From positions 162,783 to 226,782 of the forward strand of contig NZ_SLVY01000010.1 of the NCBI RefSeq assembly GCF_004345605.1: 64,000 nucleotides of DNA. Reading direction: 5' to 3'. The DNA is from Rhodococcus sp. SMB37. Its GTDB lineage: Bacteria > Actinomycetota > Actinomycetes > Mycobacteriales > Mycobacteriaceae. Both the position numbers and the translations under genes were made by a program. The notes under the pieces are model-generated. The model had not been told where the DNA came from, did no database searches, and was given only the letters and a program-made list of their open reading frames with translations. Below, piece after piece: positions 35,450-43,881 of this stretch (positions are counted from its first letter, which is position 1; each line of letters opens with the position of its first letter).

Positions 35450-36022
35450 TCAGTTCAGCCGGTGCAGGTCGTCGACGGTGTCGATGTCGCCGGGGTCCGC
35501 GAGACCCGCGCAGTCCAGCTGCCGGACTCGGTCGCGATTGCGGGAGAGGAATGACCGGGCACCTTCGTCGCCCGCGGCCTGCTGCGCCGCCGCAACCGCG
35601 TCGACGAGGTCGAAGACGACAGGATGGCCGGGGCGGTCGCCGAAACTCGGCAGCGTCACGGTTCCGGACTCGTGCGCTGTCAGGACTGCGCGCACGAGGT
35701 CGGCGTTGATGCCGGGGAAGTCCACGACCGTCAGTGCGATCACGTCTGCGCCGGCCGCGGCATCGACCCCGCGCTGCAGCGACGTCGACATGCCGTCCTC
35801 CCACCGGGGATTGTGCACCAGGGTTGTGCCGGGCGGGCACACCGCGGCCACCTCGTCGGCGTAGGCACCGACGACCACGATCGTCTCGTCGCACCCACCT
35901 TGTTCGAGAGCGTCGACGACGGAATGCAGCAGGGGACGGCCCCGATGGGGGAGCAGGGCTTTCGCCCGTCCACCCAACCGTGAGCCGTCCCCAGCAGCAA
36001 GAACGATCCCGGTGACAGTCAT
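35450..36022 (-). CDS. MobA-like nucleotidyltransferase
   Basis: A 190-residue single-domain NTP transferase. The pyrophosphorylase signature LAAGDGSRLGGRAKALLP is at residue 8, the metal-binding Asp is in TVVDFPGI near 98, and GDRPGHPVVF follows. The closest functional group is the MobA/MocA enzymes that add GMP or CMP to molybdopterin, or related sugar-type transferases. It is the last gene of a minus-strand set with the KSI-like and LLM genes, starting ten bases after the KSI-like stop. A molybdenum hydroxylase partner is not visible in the window. Confidence 0.75.
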   Translation of the reverse strand: MTVTGIVLAAGDGSRLGGRAKALLPHRGRPLLHSVVDALEQGGCDETIVVVGAYADEVAAVCPPGTTLVHNPRWEDGMSTSLQRGVDAAAGADVIALTVVDFPGINADLVRAVLTAHESGTVTLPSFGDRPGHPVVFDLVDAVAAAQQAAGDEGARSFLSRNRDRVRQLDCAGLADPGDIDTVDDLHRLN

Positions 36023-36031
36023 GCGCCGACT

Positions 36032-36445
36032 CTACTGGACCGGGCGCACCGTCTTCATCGCTCGATCGACTTCCCAGAAGGCGCGCAGCGACGCGATCTT
36101 GCCTTCGTCGTTCACCCGATACACGAACACACCCTCGGCGTCGATGATGTTGCCGGCCAGCGTGGTGCGAATGGTGCCGATGTTGACGCACTCGTCGCCG
36201 CACACCAGGACATCGTCGACGAGGAACTCGAGCTTCTCGGTGTTCGCGATCGTCATGTCGTAGAACGCCGCGATCGCCTCGCGTCCGTGATGCCCCTTGC
36301 CCTCAGGATCGAACCCCGAGGGGCCCACCGGATCCTCCACGCATCCGTCCTCGGCGAACAGCGCGAGCCACTCGTCCTTGCGTCTCGCACTTGCGGCCGT
36401 CTGCGATGCGCGCGCCGCGATGCGTGCGGGGTGTTCCTCGCTCAT
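36032..36445 (-). CDS. Ketosteroid-isomerase-like NTF2-fold protein
   Basis: A 137-residue cone-shaped NTF2 fold. FAEDGCVEDPVGPSGF corresponds to the part of delta-5-3-ketosteroid isomerase that carries the catalytic Asp (VEDPVG), and REAIAAFYDMTI and LRAFWEVDRAM match later blocks. It may shift a delta-5 double bond to delta-4 in a 3-ketosteroid; alternative SnoaL-like cyclase or dehydratase roles share the fold. The ATG overlaps the stop of the upstream LLM gene by four bases, tying it to an F420-type step. Confidence 0.75.
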   Translation of the reverse strand: MSEEHPARIAARASQTAASARRKDEWLALFAEDGCVEDPVGPSGFDPEGKGHHGREAIAAFYDMTIANTEKLEFLVDDVLVCGDECVNIGTIRTTLAGNIIDAEGVFVYRVNDEGKIASLRAFWEVDRAMKTVRPVQ

Positions 36446-37323
36446 GCTGTGCCTTTCCCGTGGATGAACTTGTCGGCGAACTTTCGTAACGATTCCTGTT
36501 TCGCTTCGAGGGGGGAATCGAATCCGTGACCGTCGAATATCCAGGGCACGACGATGATGTCGGTGACCCCCGCATCCGCGAGTTCGCCATAGCCGGACGA
36601 GCCGAACCTGTCGATGCACACCGTCTGGATCTCGAAGGGAGTGTCGCTGCGACCGTACTCGTCGCGCAGGGTGCGCAGGCGGTCGATCACCGGGACGAGA
36701 TCGTCGAACTTGATCATTGCGGAGGTCCAGCCGTCGCCGGCCCGCGCGGCCCGGCGCAACGCCACGTCGGTGTGGCCACCGACGTAGAACGGCACCGGTT
36801 TGCTGGGCGCGGGGCTCATCTGCAGACGGTCGAAATCGTAGAACTCACCGTGGTGCTCGACCATCCCGCCGCCGAGGATCAGTTTCAGCACGTCGATCAT
36901 CTCGTCGACCCGCTTGCCGCGCCGTGCGTAGGGAACACCGCACCACTCGAATTCTTCCGGTGCCCAGCCGATCCCGACGCCGAGCCCGAACCGGTTGTTC
37001 GTGAGGTTCGCGACCGAACCCACCTGGCGGGCGAGCAACACCGGGTTACGGGAACCGAGTTTGAGTACCTGGGTGTAGAACTCGATCGTCGACGTAGCTG
37101 CCCCCATCGCAGCTGCGGCGATGAGCGGGTCCACCCAGGGCGTCTCGGGCGTCCACATCCGTGACCCGTCCGGGGTGTACGGATAGTCGACGGTCTGCTC
37201 CTCCATGTAGAACAGCGAATCGGGCAGCGCGATCGACGAGAATCCGCACTCCTCGGCGGTCTTCGCGATCCCTGCGAGCTGATCGAGTGGCGTCATCGCG
37301 ACACCGACGGTGAATTTCACCAC
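36442..37323 (-). CDS. LLM-class, probably F420-dependent oxidoreductase
   Basis: A 293-residue luciferase-like barrel. VGVAMTPLDQLAGIAKTAEE opens the fold, LKLGSRNPVLLARQVGSVA and RFGLGVGIGWAPEEFEWCGV are the flavin-binding blocks, and PFYVGGHTDVALRRAARAGD the phosphate-binding loop. It is first in an operon with a ketosteroid-isomerase-like gene (ATGA overlap) and lies ten bases after the Ltp3 stop, so it may be transcribed from the Ltp operon. A steroid acyl-CoA or sterol redox step is likely but unproven. Confidence 0.82.
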   Translation of the reverse strand: MVKFTVGVAMTPLDQLAGIAKTAEECGFSSIALPDSLFYMEEQTVDYPYTPDGSRMWTPETPWVDPLIAAAAMGAATSTIEFYTQVLKLGSRNPVLLARQVGSVANLTNNRFGLGVGIGWAPEEFEWCGVPYARRGKRVDEMIDVLKLILGGGMVEHHGEFYDFDRLQMSPAPSKPVPFYVGGHTDVALRRAARAGDGWTSAMIKFDDLVPVIDRLRTLRDEYGRSDTPFEIQTVCIDRFGSSGYGELADAGVTDIIVVPWIFDGHGFDSPLEAKQESLRKFADKFIHGKGTA

Positions 37324-37333
37324 GACGATTCTC

Positions 37334-38509
37334 CTAGTTGGAAGGCTTGTCCGATCCGACTACCCACATCGAGAAATACTGCGAGCCACCGCCGTACGCG
37401 TGACCGAGTGCCTTGCGTGCGCCCTCGACCTGGTGGTCGCCGGCCTTGCCCATGACCTGGATCGCGGCTTCCGCGAAGCGGATCATGCCCGACGCGCCGA
37501 TCGGGTTCGACGACAGTACGCCGCCGGACATGTTGACGGGAAGCTGCCCGCCGATCGCGGTTTCCCCTGCCTCCGTGAGCTTCCACCCACCACCCTCCGG
37601 GGCAAATCCGAGGTTCTCGAGCCACATCGGCTCGAACCAGGAGAACGGGACGTAGATCTCGGCGCAGTCGATTTCGGTGAGCGGATCGGTGATCCCGGCT
37701 TGCTTCCACAGCGCTGCGGCAGCGATCCGGCCTGCTTCGGGGTTCACCTGGTCGCGGCCGGCATAGGTGGTGGGCTCGGTGCGCATCGCGGTCGCGTGGA
37801 TCCACGCGACGGTGCGCCCGTCCGCCTCGGCCGCGGCAGCGCTGTCGGCGTCGCCGAGCACCACGGCGCACGCCCCGTCGGACGACGGGCACGTTTCGTC
37901 GTAGCGGATGGGATCCCACAGCATCTGCGAGGCCTGCACCTTCTCGAGGGTGATGTCGGGCTGCTTGAGGTGGGCGTACGGGTTCTTCGCGCCGTTGAGG
38001 CGGTCCTTGACGGCGACCATCGAGCCGATGTGCTCCGGTGCTCCGGAGCGGCGGATGTACGAGCGGACGTGCGGCGCGAAGTAGCCACCCGCTCCCGCGC
38101 CGACCGGCATCGTGAACGGCACCGGTGTGGACAGCGCCCACATCGCGTTGGATTCGGATTGTTTCTCCCACGCGACGGCGAGCACGCGACGGTGGACACC
38201 GGCCTGGACGAGGCTCGTGGCAACGTTGGCGGTCGAACCGCCGACGGATCCGGCGGTGTGCACGCGAAGCAGAGGTTTGCCGGTGGCGCCGATCGCGTCG
38301 GCCATCGCCAGTTCCGGCATCATCGCGCCCTCGAACAGGTCGGGGGCCTTCCCGATCACGACCGCGTCGATGTCGTCCCAGCCCACGTGTGCGTCGGCCA
38401 TGGCTCGGTCGACAGCTTCGCGGACGAGCCCCGCCATCGAGACATCGTGCCGCTTCGCGACGTAGTGGGTCTGTCCTGTTCCGAGGACAGCCGCAGGTTG
38501 CTTCGCCAT
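37334..38509 (-). CDS. ltp3: Lipid-transfer-protein-type thiolase Ltp3
   Basis: A 391-residue SCP-x-type thiolase. AAVLGTGQTHYVAKRHDVSM starts the fold; RVHTAGSVGGSTANVATSLV replaces the classical CxS nucleophile region with Gly/Ser, as in the Ltp group. SSDGACAVVLGDAD and GGVLSSNPIGASGMIRFAEA are the later blocks. Ltp3 and Ltp4 are conserved neighbours in the cholesterol regulon (Rv3523 and Rv3522); related Ltp2 proteins act as retro-aldolases with an OB-fold partner. The ATG overlaps the Ltp4 stop by one base. Confidence 0.87.
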   Translation of the reverse strand: MAKQPAAVLGTGQTHYVAKRHDVSMAGLVREAVDRAMADAHVGWDDIDAVVIGKAPDLFEGAMMPELAMADAIGATGKPLLRVHTAGSVGGSTANVATSLVQAGVHRRVLAVAWEKQSESNAMWALSTPVPFTMPVGAGAGGYFAPHVRSYIRRSGAPEHIGSMVAVKDRLNGAKNPYAHLKQPDITLEKVQASQMLWDPIRYDETCPSSDGACAVVLGDADSAAAAEADGRTVAWIHATAMRTEPTTYAGRDQVNPEAGRIAAAALWKQAGITDPLTEIDCAEIYVPFSWFEPMWLENLGFAPEGGGWKLTEAGETAIGGQLPVNMSGGVLSSNPIGASGMIRFAEAAIQVMGKAGDHQVEGARKALGHAYGGGSQYFSMWVVGSDKPSN

Positions 38510-39570
38510 CAGTTTCGTCCCTCCAGAACGGCTACCAGATTCTGTTGCAGCACAGCGCCACCCGTCGCGTGGGCGAGTGCCCTGCCGGCCGTCCCGTCCA
38601 TGATCGCCTGGGCGGCGAAGCCGATACGTTCGAGCCCACCGGAGAACATCGGGTTGCCGGTCAGCGGGCCACCCGACGGATTGATGGCAGTGTTGCCGTT
38701 CAATCCGATCTCCTCGCGCAGGATCAACTCCTGGTGGGTGAAAGGTGCGTGCAGCTCGGCGATGTCGAAGGAGGTGTCTCCACCGGTGACAGCATGAGCG
38801 ACGGCACGCGCGGATGGTGCGGACGTCAGGTCGGCGGCGCCGAAGTTCGGGGAGTCGATGCGATGCTCGATCCCGGTGATCCACGCGGGGTTCTCGCACA
38901 GTTCTCGTGCGCGGTCGCCGGACGCGAGGACGATCGCGGCCGCGCCGTCGGTGACCGGCGCACAGTCGTGGGTGCGCAGCGGGTCGGCGATGTACGGCTG
39001 CGCGAGCAATTCTTCGATGGTGACATCGCCACTGATCTGGGCGTCAGGGCGGTTCTTCGCGGCGGCGCGGGCCTGCACGGCGACCTCGGCCATCTGCTCC
39101 GCGGTCCACTTGCCGGAGTCGAGCCCGATCCGCGCCTGCAGGCCGGCGAGCGACACGGAGTCGAGACCGAGCGGTGCGACGAGATACGGATCGAGCTGCA
39201 GCGACAGGGTGCGACGCAGCGTGCCTGCGGACGATTTTCCGAACCCGTACACGAGTGCGGTGTCGACCTCGCCGGTGATGAGCTTGACCCACGCTTCGTA
39301 GAGGGCCCACGCTGCGTCCATCTCGACGTGCGACTCGTTGATCGGAGGAACCGCACCGATCGCGTCGATGGCCGAGATGAACGAGAACGAGCGACCGGCG
39401 AGGTAGTCGGACGATCCGGAGCACCAGAAACCGATGTCGGACTTGGTGATTCTCAGCTTCTCGTAGAGTGCCTGGAAGCAGGGCACGAGCATTTCGACAC
39501 CGTTCGTGGTGCCGTACGTTTCGCGGACGTGTGGAGCGTGCGCGAAGCCGACGACTGCAATGTCTGTCAT
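38509..39570 (-). CDS. ltp4: Lipid-transfer-protein-type thiolase Ltp4
   Basis: A 353-residue thiolase-fold protein of the SCP-x group. IAVVGFAHAPHVRETYGTTN, GSSDYLAGRSFSFISAIDAI and ESHVEMDAAWALYEAWVKLI mark the N-terminal half; FDIAELHAPFTHQELILREE and NPSGGPLTGNPMFSGGLERI the C-terminal half. Catalytic cysteines of biosynthetic thiolases are not in their usual places. It probably forms a complex with Ltp3 and the double OB-fold protein encoded just upstream, and acts on steroid acyl-CoA. The order OB-fold, Ltp4, Ltp3 matches Rv3521-Rv3523. Confidence 0.87.
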   Translation of the reverse strand: MTDIAVVGFAHAPHVRETYGTTNGVEMLVPCFQALYEKLRITKSDIGFWCSGSSDYLAGRSFSFISAIDAIGAVPPINESHVEMDAAWALYEAWVKLITGEVDTALVYGFGKSSAGTLRRTLSLQLDPYLVAPLGLDSVSLAGLQARIGLDSGKWTAEQMAEVAVQARAAAKNRPDAQISGDVTIEELLAQPYIADPLRTHDCAPVTDGAAAIVLASGDRARELCENPAWITGIEHRIDSPNFGAADLTSAPSARAVAHAVTGGDTSFDIAELHAPFTHQELILREEIGLNGNTAINPSGGPLTGNPMFSGGLERIGFAAQAIMDGTAGRALAHATGGAVLQQNLVAVLEGRN

Positions 39571-39583
39571 GATTCCGCGGCTC

Positions 39584-40558
39584 CTAGAGGTGGTGTTTGA
39601 AGGTGTCGAAGTCGGCGTCGGGTTCGCCGGTGGGACGGAAGTACTCGATGTTCTTGAGGGTGTAGTCCCATTCCTCCTGCGGTCGCCACTTCGCTTCGAC
39701 GCGCATGCCCATGCGGACGTCCGCGGCATCGCACTCGAGAATCAAGTGCAGGAACGGGATATCGGCGCCGTCGAGCAACACGTATGCCGCAACGTACGGT
39801 GGTTTGATCTGTTGGCCCATGAACGGCACGTTGACGATGCAGAACGTGGTGACGATGCCCCTGTCGGGCAACTCGACGTGTTCCTTCGTCGGAACGCCGT
39901 CGGTGGGGCTCGCACCGCGGGGCGGGACGTACACCTTGCCGCCGGGCCCTGTCCGCCCGCCGACAAGCTTGCCTTCCTTCAATCCGCGCAGGTACCACGA
40001 TTCCTCGGGAGACGCCGTGTGCGTGTAGTGCAGATCGAGCGGAGTGGTGATCATGGCGACCGGGTCGGTGTCGGTACTCGAAGCGCGTGTTTCCTCGGCC
40101 TCGCCGGGCTCGAACGCAACGATGTCGTGGATGTCGCCCACTCGCTCGTCGGCCCATCGGACCCGCACCCGCATACCGGTGCTGATGTCGTCGGAGGAGG
40201 AGACGTCGACGGCGTGCAGCAACGACGAGTCCGCGCCGTCGAGCCGGATCAGAGCCCACGCGAACGGGCGGTCGAACGGCTGTCCGGGTAGCGGCTCGGG
40301 ATTCCATGCCCAGCTCACCACGGTGCCGGTCTGCCCGACCTCGACGAAATCGACGAGCGGCTCGTGTGTGGTCGCGTCGAATTCCGGGGGAGGGACGAGA
40401 ACTCGGCCGTCCGAACCACGTACACCGACGATCCGACCGTCGCGCAATCCGGTGACGAATGCGCCGACGGTCGGCCCGGTGGATCGGGTGTAGTCGAACT
40501 GGAGATTCAACGGGGCTCTCAGTGGCGGCTCGACGACCGCGCTCTTTCCCAGGCTCAC
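39584..40558 (-). CDS. Tandem DUF35/OB-fold acyl-CoA-associated protein, Rv3521-like
   Basis: A protein of about 324 residues with two DUF35-type modules. Each starts with a helical part (DYTRSTGPTVGAFVTGLRDG; HYTHTASPEESWYLRGLKEG), passes a VxVPP segment (VLVPPPEFD; VYVPPRGAS) and ends in an OB-fold strand (FAWALIRLDGADSSLLHAVD; YVLLDGADIPFLHLILE). The usual zinc-ribbon cysteines of DUF35 are absent. Such proteins partner Ltp aldolases/thiolases. A GTG at 40558 is taken as start; a perfect KstR box lies ten bases upstream, so the message may have almost no leader. No ATG precedes the conserved part. Confidence 0.8.
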   Translation of the reverse strand: MSLGKSAVVEPPLRAPLNLQFDYTRSTGPTVGAFVTGLRDGRIVGVRGSDGRVLVPPPEFDATTHEPLVDFVEVGQTGTVVSWAWNPEPLPGQPFDRPFAWALIRLDGADSSLLHAVDVSSSDDISTGMRVRVRWADERVGDIHDIVAFEPGEAEETRASSTDTDPVAMITTPLDLHYTHTASPEESWYLRGLKEGKLVGGRTGPGGKVYVPPRGASPTDGVPTKEHVELPDRGIVTTFCIVNVPFMGQQIKPPYVAAYVLLDGADIPFLHLILECDAADVRMGMRVEAKWRPQEEWDYTLKNIEYFRPTGEPDADFDTFKHHL

Positions 40559-40567
40559 ATCTTCGAG

Positions 40568-40581
40568 TAGAACAGGTTCTA
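40568..40581. promoter_or_regulatory. KstR operator in the OB-fold/LLM divergent promoter
   Basis: TAGAACAGGTTCTA is a perfect match to TnnAACnnGTTnnA and almost a perfect palindrome. It sits 10 bases from the minus-strand start and 68 bases from the plus-strand LLM start, so one site can serve both directions. Confidence 0.85.
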
Positions 40582-40648
40582 ATGTTGCTGGCAAGAGTAG
40601 CGTGTGAACAGCGTGGTATGGCCAGTCGTCCGACCTGAAAGGCGTGCA

Positions 40649-41686
40649 ATGAAACTGGGACTGCAACTGGGGTACTGGGGAGCGCAGCCACCCATCAACG
40701 GACCAGAACTTGTTACCGCAGCCGAAGCCGCGGGCTTCGACGCGGTCTTTGCGGCCGAGTCGTGGGGATCGGATGCCTTCACCCCGCTGTCGTGGTGGGG
40801 ATCGGCAACCGCGCGAGTGCGGCTCGGTACCTCCGTCGTCCAGATCTCCGGCCGAACCCCGACGAGTTGCGCCATGCACGCACTCACCCTCGACCATCTC
40901 TCCGGTGGACGGCACATCCTCGGCCTGGGTGTGTCCGGCCCGCAGGTCGTCGAAGGCTGGTACGGGCAGCCGTTCGCGAAGCCGCTCGCCCGAACCCGTG
41001 AATACGTGTCGATCATCCGCGACGTTCTCGCGCGGAAGGAACCCGTCACCAGTGCGGGTCCTCATTATCCACTGCCGTACTCCGGGGAGGGTGCGACCGG
41101 ACTCGGTAAGCCACTCAAACCCATCACGCATCCGCTCCGGTCCGATATTCCGATCTGGCTCGGCGCCGAGGGGCCGAAGAATGTCGCGCTCACCGCCGAG
41201 ATCGCGGACGGGTGGCTCGCGATCTATTACTCCCCGCGTCTCGCACCGATGTACAACGAATGGCTCGACGAAGGATTCGCCCGCCCCGGAGCGCGTCGCA
41301 CTCGGGAAGACTTCGAGGTCGCGGCGACCTGCCAGGTGGTGGTGACCGACGACCGTGGCGCCACGATCGCCGGGATGAAGCCGGTCACGGCGCTCTACGT
41401 CGGCGGGATGGGTGCGCCCGAGTTGAACTTCCACGCACAGGTCTACCGTCGTATGGGCTACGGCGACGTGGTCGACGAGGTCACCGAATTGTTCCGTGCC
41501 GGCCGTAAAGACGAGGCGGCTGCAGCGATCCCCGACGACATGGTCACCGAGACGATGATCGTCGGCAACCACGACGAGGTGCGCGAGGGAGTGAAGCGTT
41601 GGGAAGACGCGGGAGTGACGATGCTCCTGGTGTCGTGCCGCGACGCCGAGCATGTGCAGTCTTTGGCCGATGTCGTCCTGACTTGA
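40649..41686 (+). CDS. LLM-class F420-dependent oxidoreductase, Rv3520c-like
   Basis: A 345-residue luciferase-like protein. LGLQLGYWGAQPPINGPELV, FAAESWGSDAFTPLSWWGSA and RVRLGTSVVQISGRTPTSCA, then GGRHILGLGVSGPQVVEGWY and PIWLGAEGPKNVALTAEIAD, match the F420-dependent group next to Rv3521 in the cholesterol regulon. The ATG follows GAAAGG. It is divergent from the OB-fold/Ltp operon and shares its KstR box. The reaction is not known to me. The IS110 element begins soon after its stop. Confidence 0.86.
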   Translation: MKLGLQLGYWGAQPPINGPELVTAAEAAGFDAVFAAESWGSDAFTPLSWWGSATARVRLGTSVVQISGRTPTSCAMHALTLDHLSGGRHILGLGVSGPQVVEGWYGQPFAKPLARTREYVSIIRDVLARKEPVTSAGPHYPLPYSGEGATGLGKPLKPITHPLRSDIPIWLGAEGPKNVALTAEIADGWLAIYYSPRLAPMYNEWLDEGFARPGARRTREDFEVAATCQVVVTDDRGATIAGMKPVTALYVGGMGAPELNFHAQVYRRMGYGDVVDEVTELFRAGRKDEAAAAIPDDMVTETMIVGNHDEVREGVKRWEDAGVTMLLVSCRDAEHVQSLADVVLT

Positions 41687-41689
41687 TCC

Positions 41690-41949
41690 GACTTCACCTG
41701 ACCTGCCCGTTACCTTCTTCGTAGTCCCGCACCGCGGGGCCACGGTCGCCAAGTTCGGTATGACTTCTTGCCCCTGTCTCTCGAATGATCCGGGGGGTGG
41801 TGTCGCCGAACCTGGTGGCGTCGATGGACCGCTGATAGGGACACGGCCGACTGGGCGCCTCGAGCACCAGGAAGGTCTCTTCGTAACGTGGGTGCCGGGT
41901 ATCGACGTCGGATCGGTGACCGTCCGGAGCGGAACGAAAGGCACGCTTC
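41690..41949 (+). ncRNA. Putative bridge-RNA-encoding left end of the IS110 element
   Basis: IS110-group elements encode a structured bridge RNA in the non-coding end upstream of the transposase gene. This 260-base gap has no gene and contains hairpins, for example GTCGCC/GGCGTC around 41801-41823. At 41835-41844 it carries ATAGGGACAC, which recurs at 43709-43718, possibly the right end of the element. A guide that matches the donor end is what a bridge RNA would contain. This is inference from family knowledge; the RNA boundaries are not defined. Confidence 0.35.
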
Positions 41950-43143
41950 ATGGACCCGACCTACGCCGTGTTCTGCGGCATCGACGTGGGCAAAGGCGAA
42001 CACCACGCCGTCGGACTCGACCCCGCCGGCACCCGCCTGTTCGACAAAGCCCTGCCCAACGACGAGACCAAACTCCGCGCCGTGTTCGACCGCCTGGCCG
42101 AGCATGGTCCGGTGCTGGTGATCGTCGATCAGCCGAACACGATCGGCGCGCTGCCGGTCACCGTCGCCCGCGACTGTGGCCATGCCGTGGCGTACCTGCC
42201 GGGGCTCACGATGCGCCGCGTCGCCGACCTCTACCCCGGCCAGGCCAAAACCGATGCCCGAGATGCGTTCATCATCGCCGACACCGCCCGCACGATGCCG
42301 CACACGCTGCGCCGGGTCGATGTCGGCGACGAGGCCCTGGCCGAGCTCGGGGTCCTCGTCGGATTCGACGACGACCTCGCCGGCGAGGCCACCCGAATCA
42401 GCAACCGCATCCGCGGATTGCTCACCGGCATCCACCCCGCCCTCGAACGCGTCCTCGGCCCCAGGATCGCGCATCCGGCCGTGCTCGAAATCATGTCGAA
42501 GTACGGTGGACCGGTCGGCATCCGCAAGGCCGGCAAGCGCCGGCTCACCTCCCTCGCGACCAAGCACGCCCCACGGATAGGCACCCGACTGGCAGAGGAG
42601 ATCCTCACTGCCCTGGATGCACAAACCGTGACGGTTCCGGGCAGCAACGCCGCCGAGATCGTCCTGCCGAAACTGGCCGACTCGTTGAAAGAAGTTGTGC
42701 ACCAGCGCAGGAGCATCGCCGACGACGTCGAGAGGATGCTCGACGACCACCCTCTTTCCCCGGTCCTGATGTCGATGCCCGGCATCGGCGTCAGGACCGC
42801 AGCTCGCATCCTGCTAGAGGTCGGCGACGGTTCGGCGTTCGCGTCTGCGGCGCACCTGGCCGCCTACGCTGGTATCGCACCGGTGACCCACCGCTCCGGC
42901 TCGTCGATCCGCGGTGAGCATCCCGCTCGGTCGGGGAACCGCAAACTCAAACGGGCGTTGTTCCTGTCCGCGTTCGCCGCGTTGCACGACCCGACCAGCC
43001 GTGCCTACTACGACCGCAAACGGGCCGAAGGTAAGAAACACAACGCCGCCCTGATCTGCCTCGCACGGCGACGTTGCGACGTGCTCTACGCGATGCTCAA
43101 GAACAAAACCTTCTACCGGTCACCAACCGCAGAAGCGGCGTGA
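41950..43143 (+). mobile_element. IS110-family transposase gene
   Basis: A full-length 397-residue IS110 transposase. The RuvC-like N-terminal domain has the first acidic residue in FCGIDVGKGEHHAV near 12, then VLVIVDQPN near 60 and KTDARDAFIIADTARTMP near 100. The C-terminal Tnp domain has MSMPGIGVRTAARILLEVGD, LAAYAGIAPVTHRSGSSIRG and NRKLKRALFLSAFAALHDP, including the conserved Ser. No frameshift is present, so it may be active. It sits between two parts of the KstR regulon. A GNAT gene follows convergently within 15 bases. Confidence 0.93.
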
Positions 43144-43157
43144 GCGCAGACCACGCG

Positions 43158-43640
43158 TTACTGGCGCACTCGTTTGGCCAGGTGGACCAGCGCATAGCCA
43201 CGTGGAGTCGGAGTGCGGTGCGTCTCCTGATACCCGAATCGGGAGTACAGCCGCAGGTTGCCGAGGCTGTGCTCACCCGTGAACAGTTGCAGATCGGCGA
43301 CCTGCTCAGGTAGTCGCTCTTCCACCAGCTCGAGCAGTCGACTACCCCGGCCCTGACCCTGCATGTCCGGAGCCACGACCAGCCGCCCCAACTCCGCGGT
43401 CCGGGGATCCGCCGAGATTCGATACACGCGCACGGCAGCGACGAGACGCCGGGCTTCATCGCGCAATCCGAACGCGGTCACGTCGGGCCGCGCCAACTCG
43501 ATCACCAACTCGTCGAAGGACTGCGTCAACGGAGGAAGACTCAAGTCGTTGTGAGCCTGCGCCTCAGTCACATACGCAGCCCGCTGCAACGTCAGCAGCT
43601 CACCCGCGTCACCACTCGACAGCGTCACAACCGTTTCCAT
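43158..43640 (-). CDS. GNAT-family N-acetyltransferase
   Basis: A 160-residue acetyltransferase. The N-terminal helix ELLTLQRAAYVTEAQ, the conserved strand GRLVVAPDMQGQGRGSRLLE with the Q-x-x-G-x-G acetyl-CoA loop, and LRLYSRFGYQETH are typical. It converges on the IS110 transposase and lies inside the interval bounded by the ATAGGGACAC repeats (41835 and 43709), so it may travel with the element as a passenger gene. Otherwise it is an ordinary host acetyltransferase next to the insertion. Substrate unknown. Confidence 0.82.
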   Translation of the reverse strand: METVVTLSSGDAGELLTLQRAAYVTEAQAHNDLSLPPLTQSFDELVIELARPDVTAFGLRDEARRLVAAVRVYRISADPRTAELGRLVVAPDMQGQGRGSRLLELVEERLPEQVADLQLFTGEHSLGNLRLYSRFGYQETHRTPTPRGYALVHLAKRVRQ

Positions 43641-43708
43641 GCGTGTCGACTATTCCAGGCCCAGCCGGATCGCACTTCAGTGGCGTCCTCCGCGTGGTTG
43701 ACACCGAC

Positions 43709-43718
43709 ATAGGGACAC
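43709..43718 (+). repeat. ATAGGGACAC repeat, possible IS110 right end
   Basis: ATAGGGACAC is followed by CCCCCC and matches 41835-41844 in the same orientation. The position just outside the GNAT gene suggests the right end of the IS110 unit. Confidence 0.4.
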
Positions 43719-43730
43719 CCCCCACATTCT

Positions 43731-43783
43731 GAGCGAATGAATCCTTCGTCTCGATCAAGAGACGCAGTGTGCCATTCGTTCGG
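43731..43783 (+). repeat. 53-bp inverted repeat, left copy
   Basis: This 53-base sequence is the reverse complement of 44872-44924 with a single mismatch (T at 43770 versus C). Each copy is also partly self-complementary: CGAATG pairs with CATTCG and, inside, CGTCTC pairs with GAGACG around GATCAA. It therefore can form a stem-loop by itself. The two copies bracket the AbiEi/DUF559 gene. Confidence 0.9.
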
Positions 43784-43881
43784 CGGGACGGCGTGGGTCC
43801 GAGCTGAGATTCGATTATCCACAGGTCCGGGATCCATCCACAGATTCGGCGATACGAACAAATCCGGGGAGCAGACCGGGT

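Noticed and set aside
39584..41944. A single 786-residue minus-strand protein extending beyond the OB-fold gene
   Set aside because: The part beyond 40558 is antisense to the LLM gene and has no family similarity; the KstR promoter lies between.
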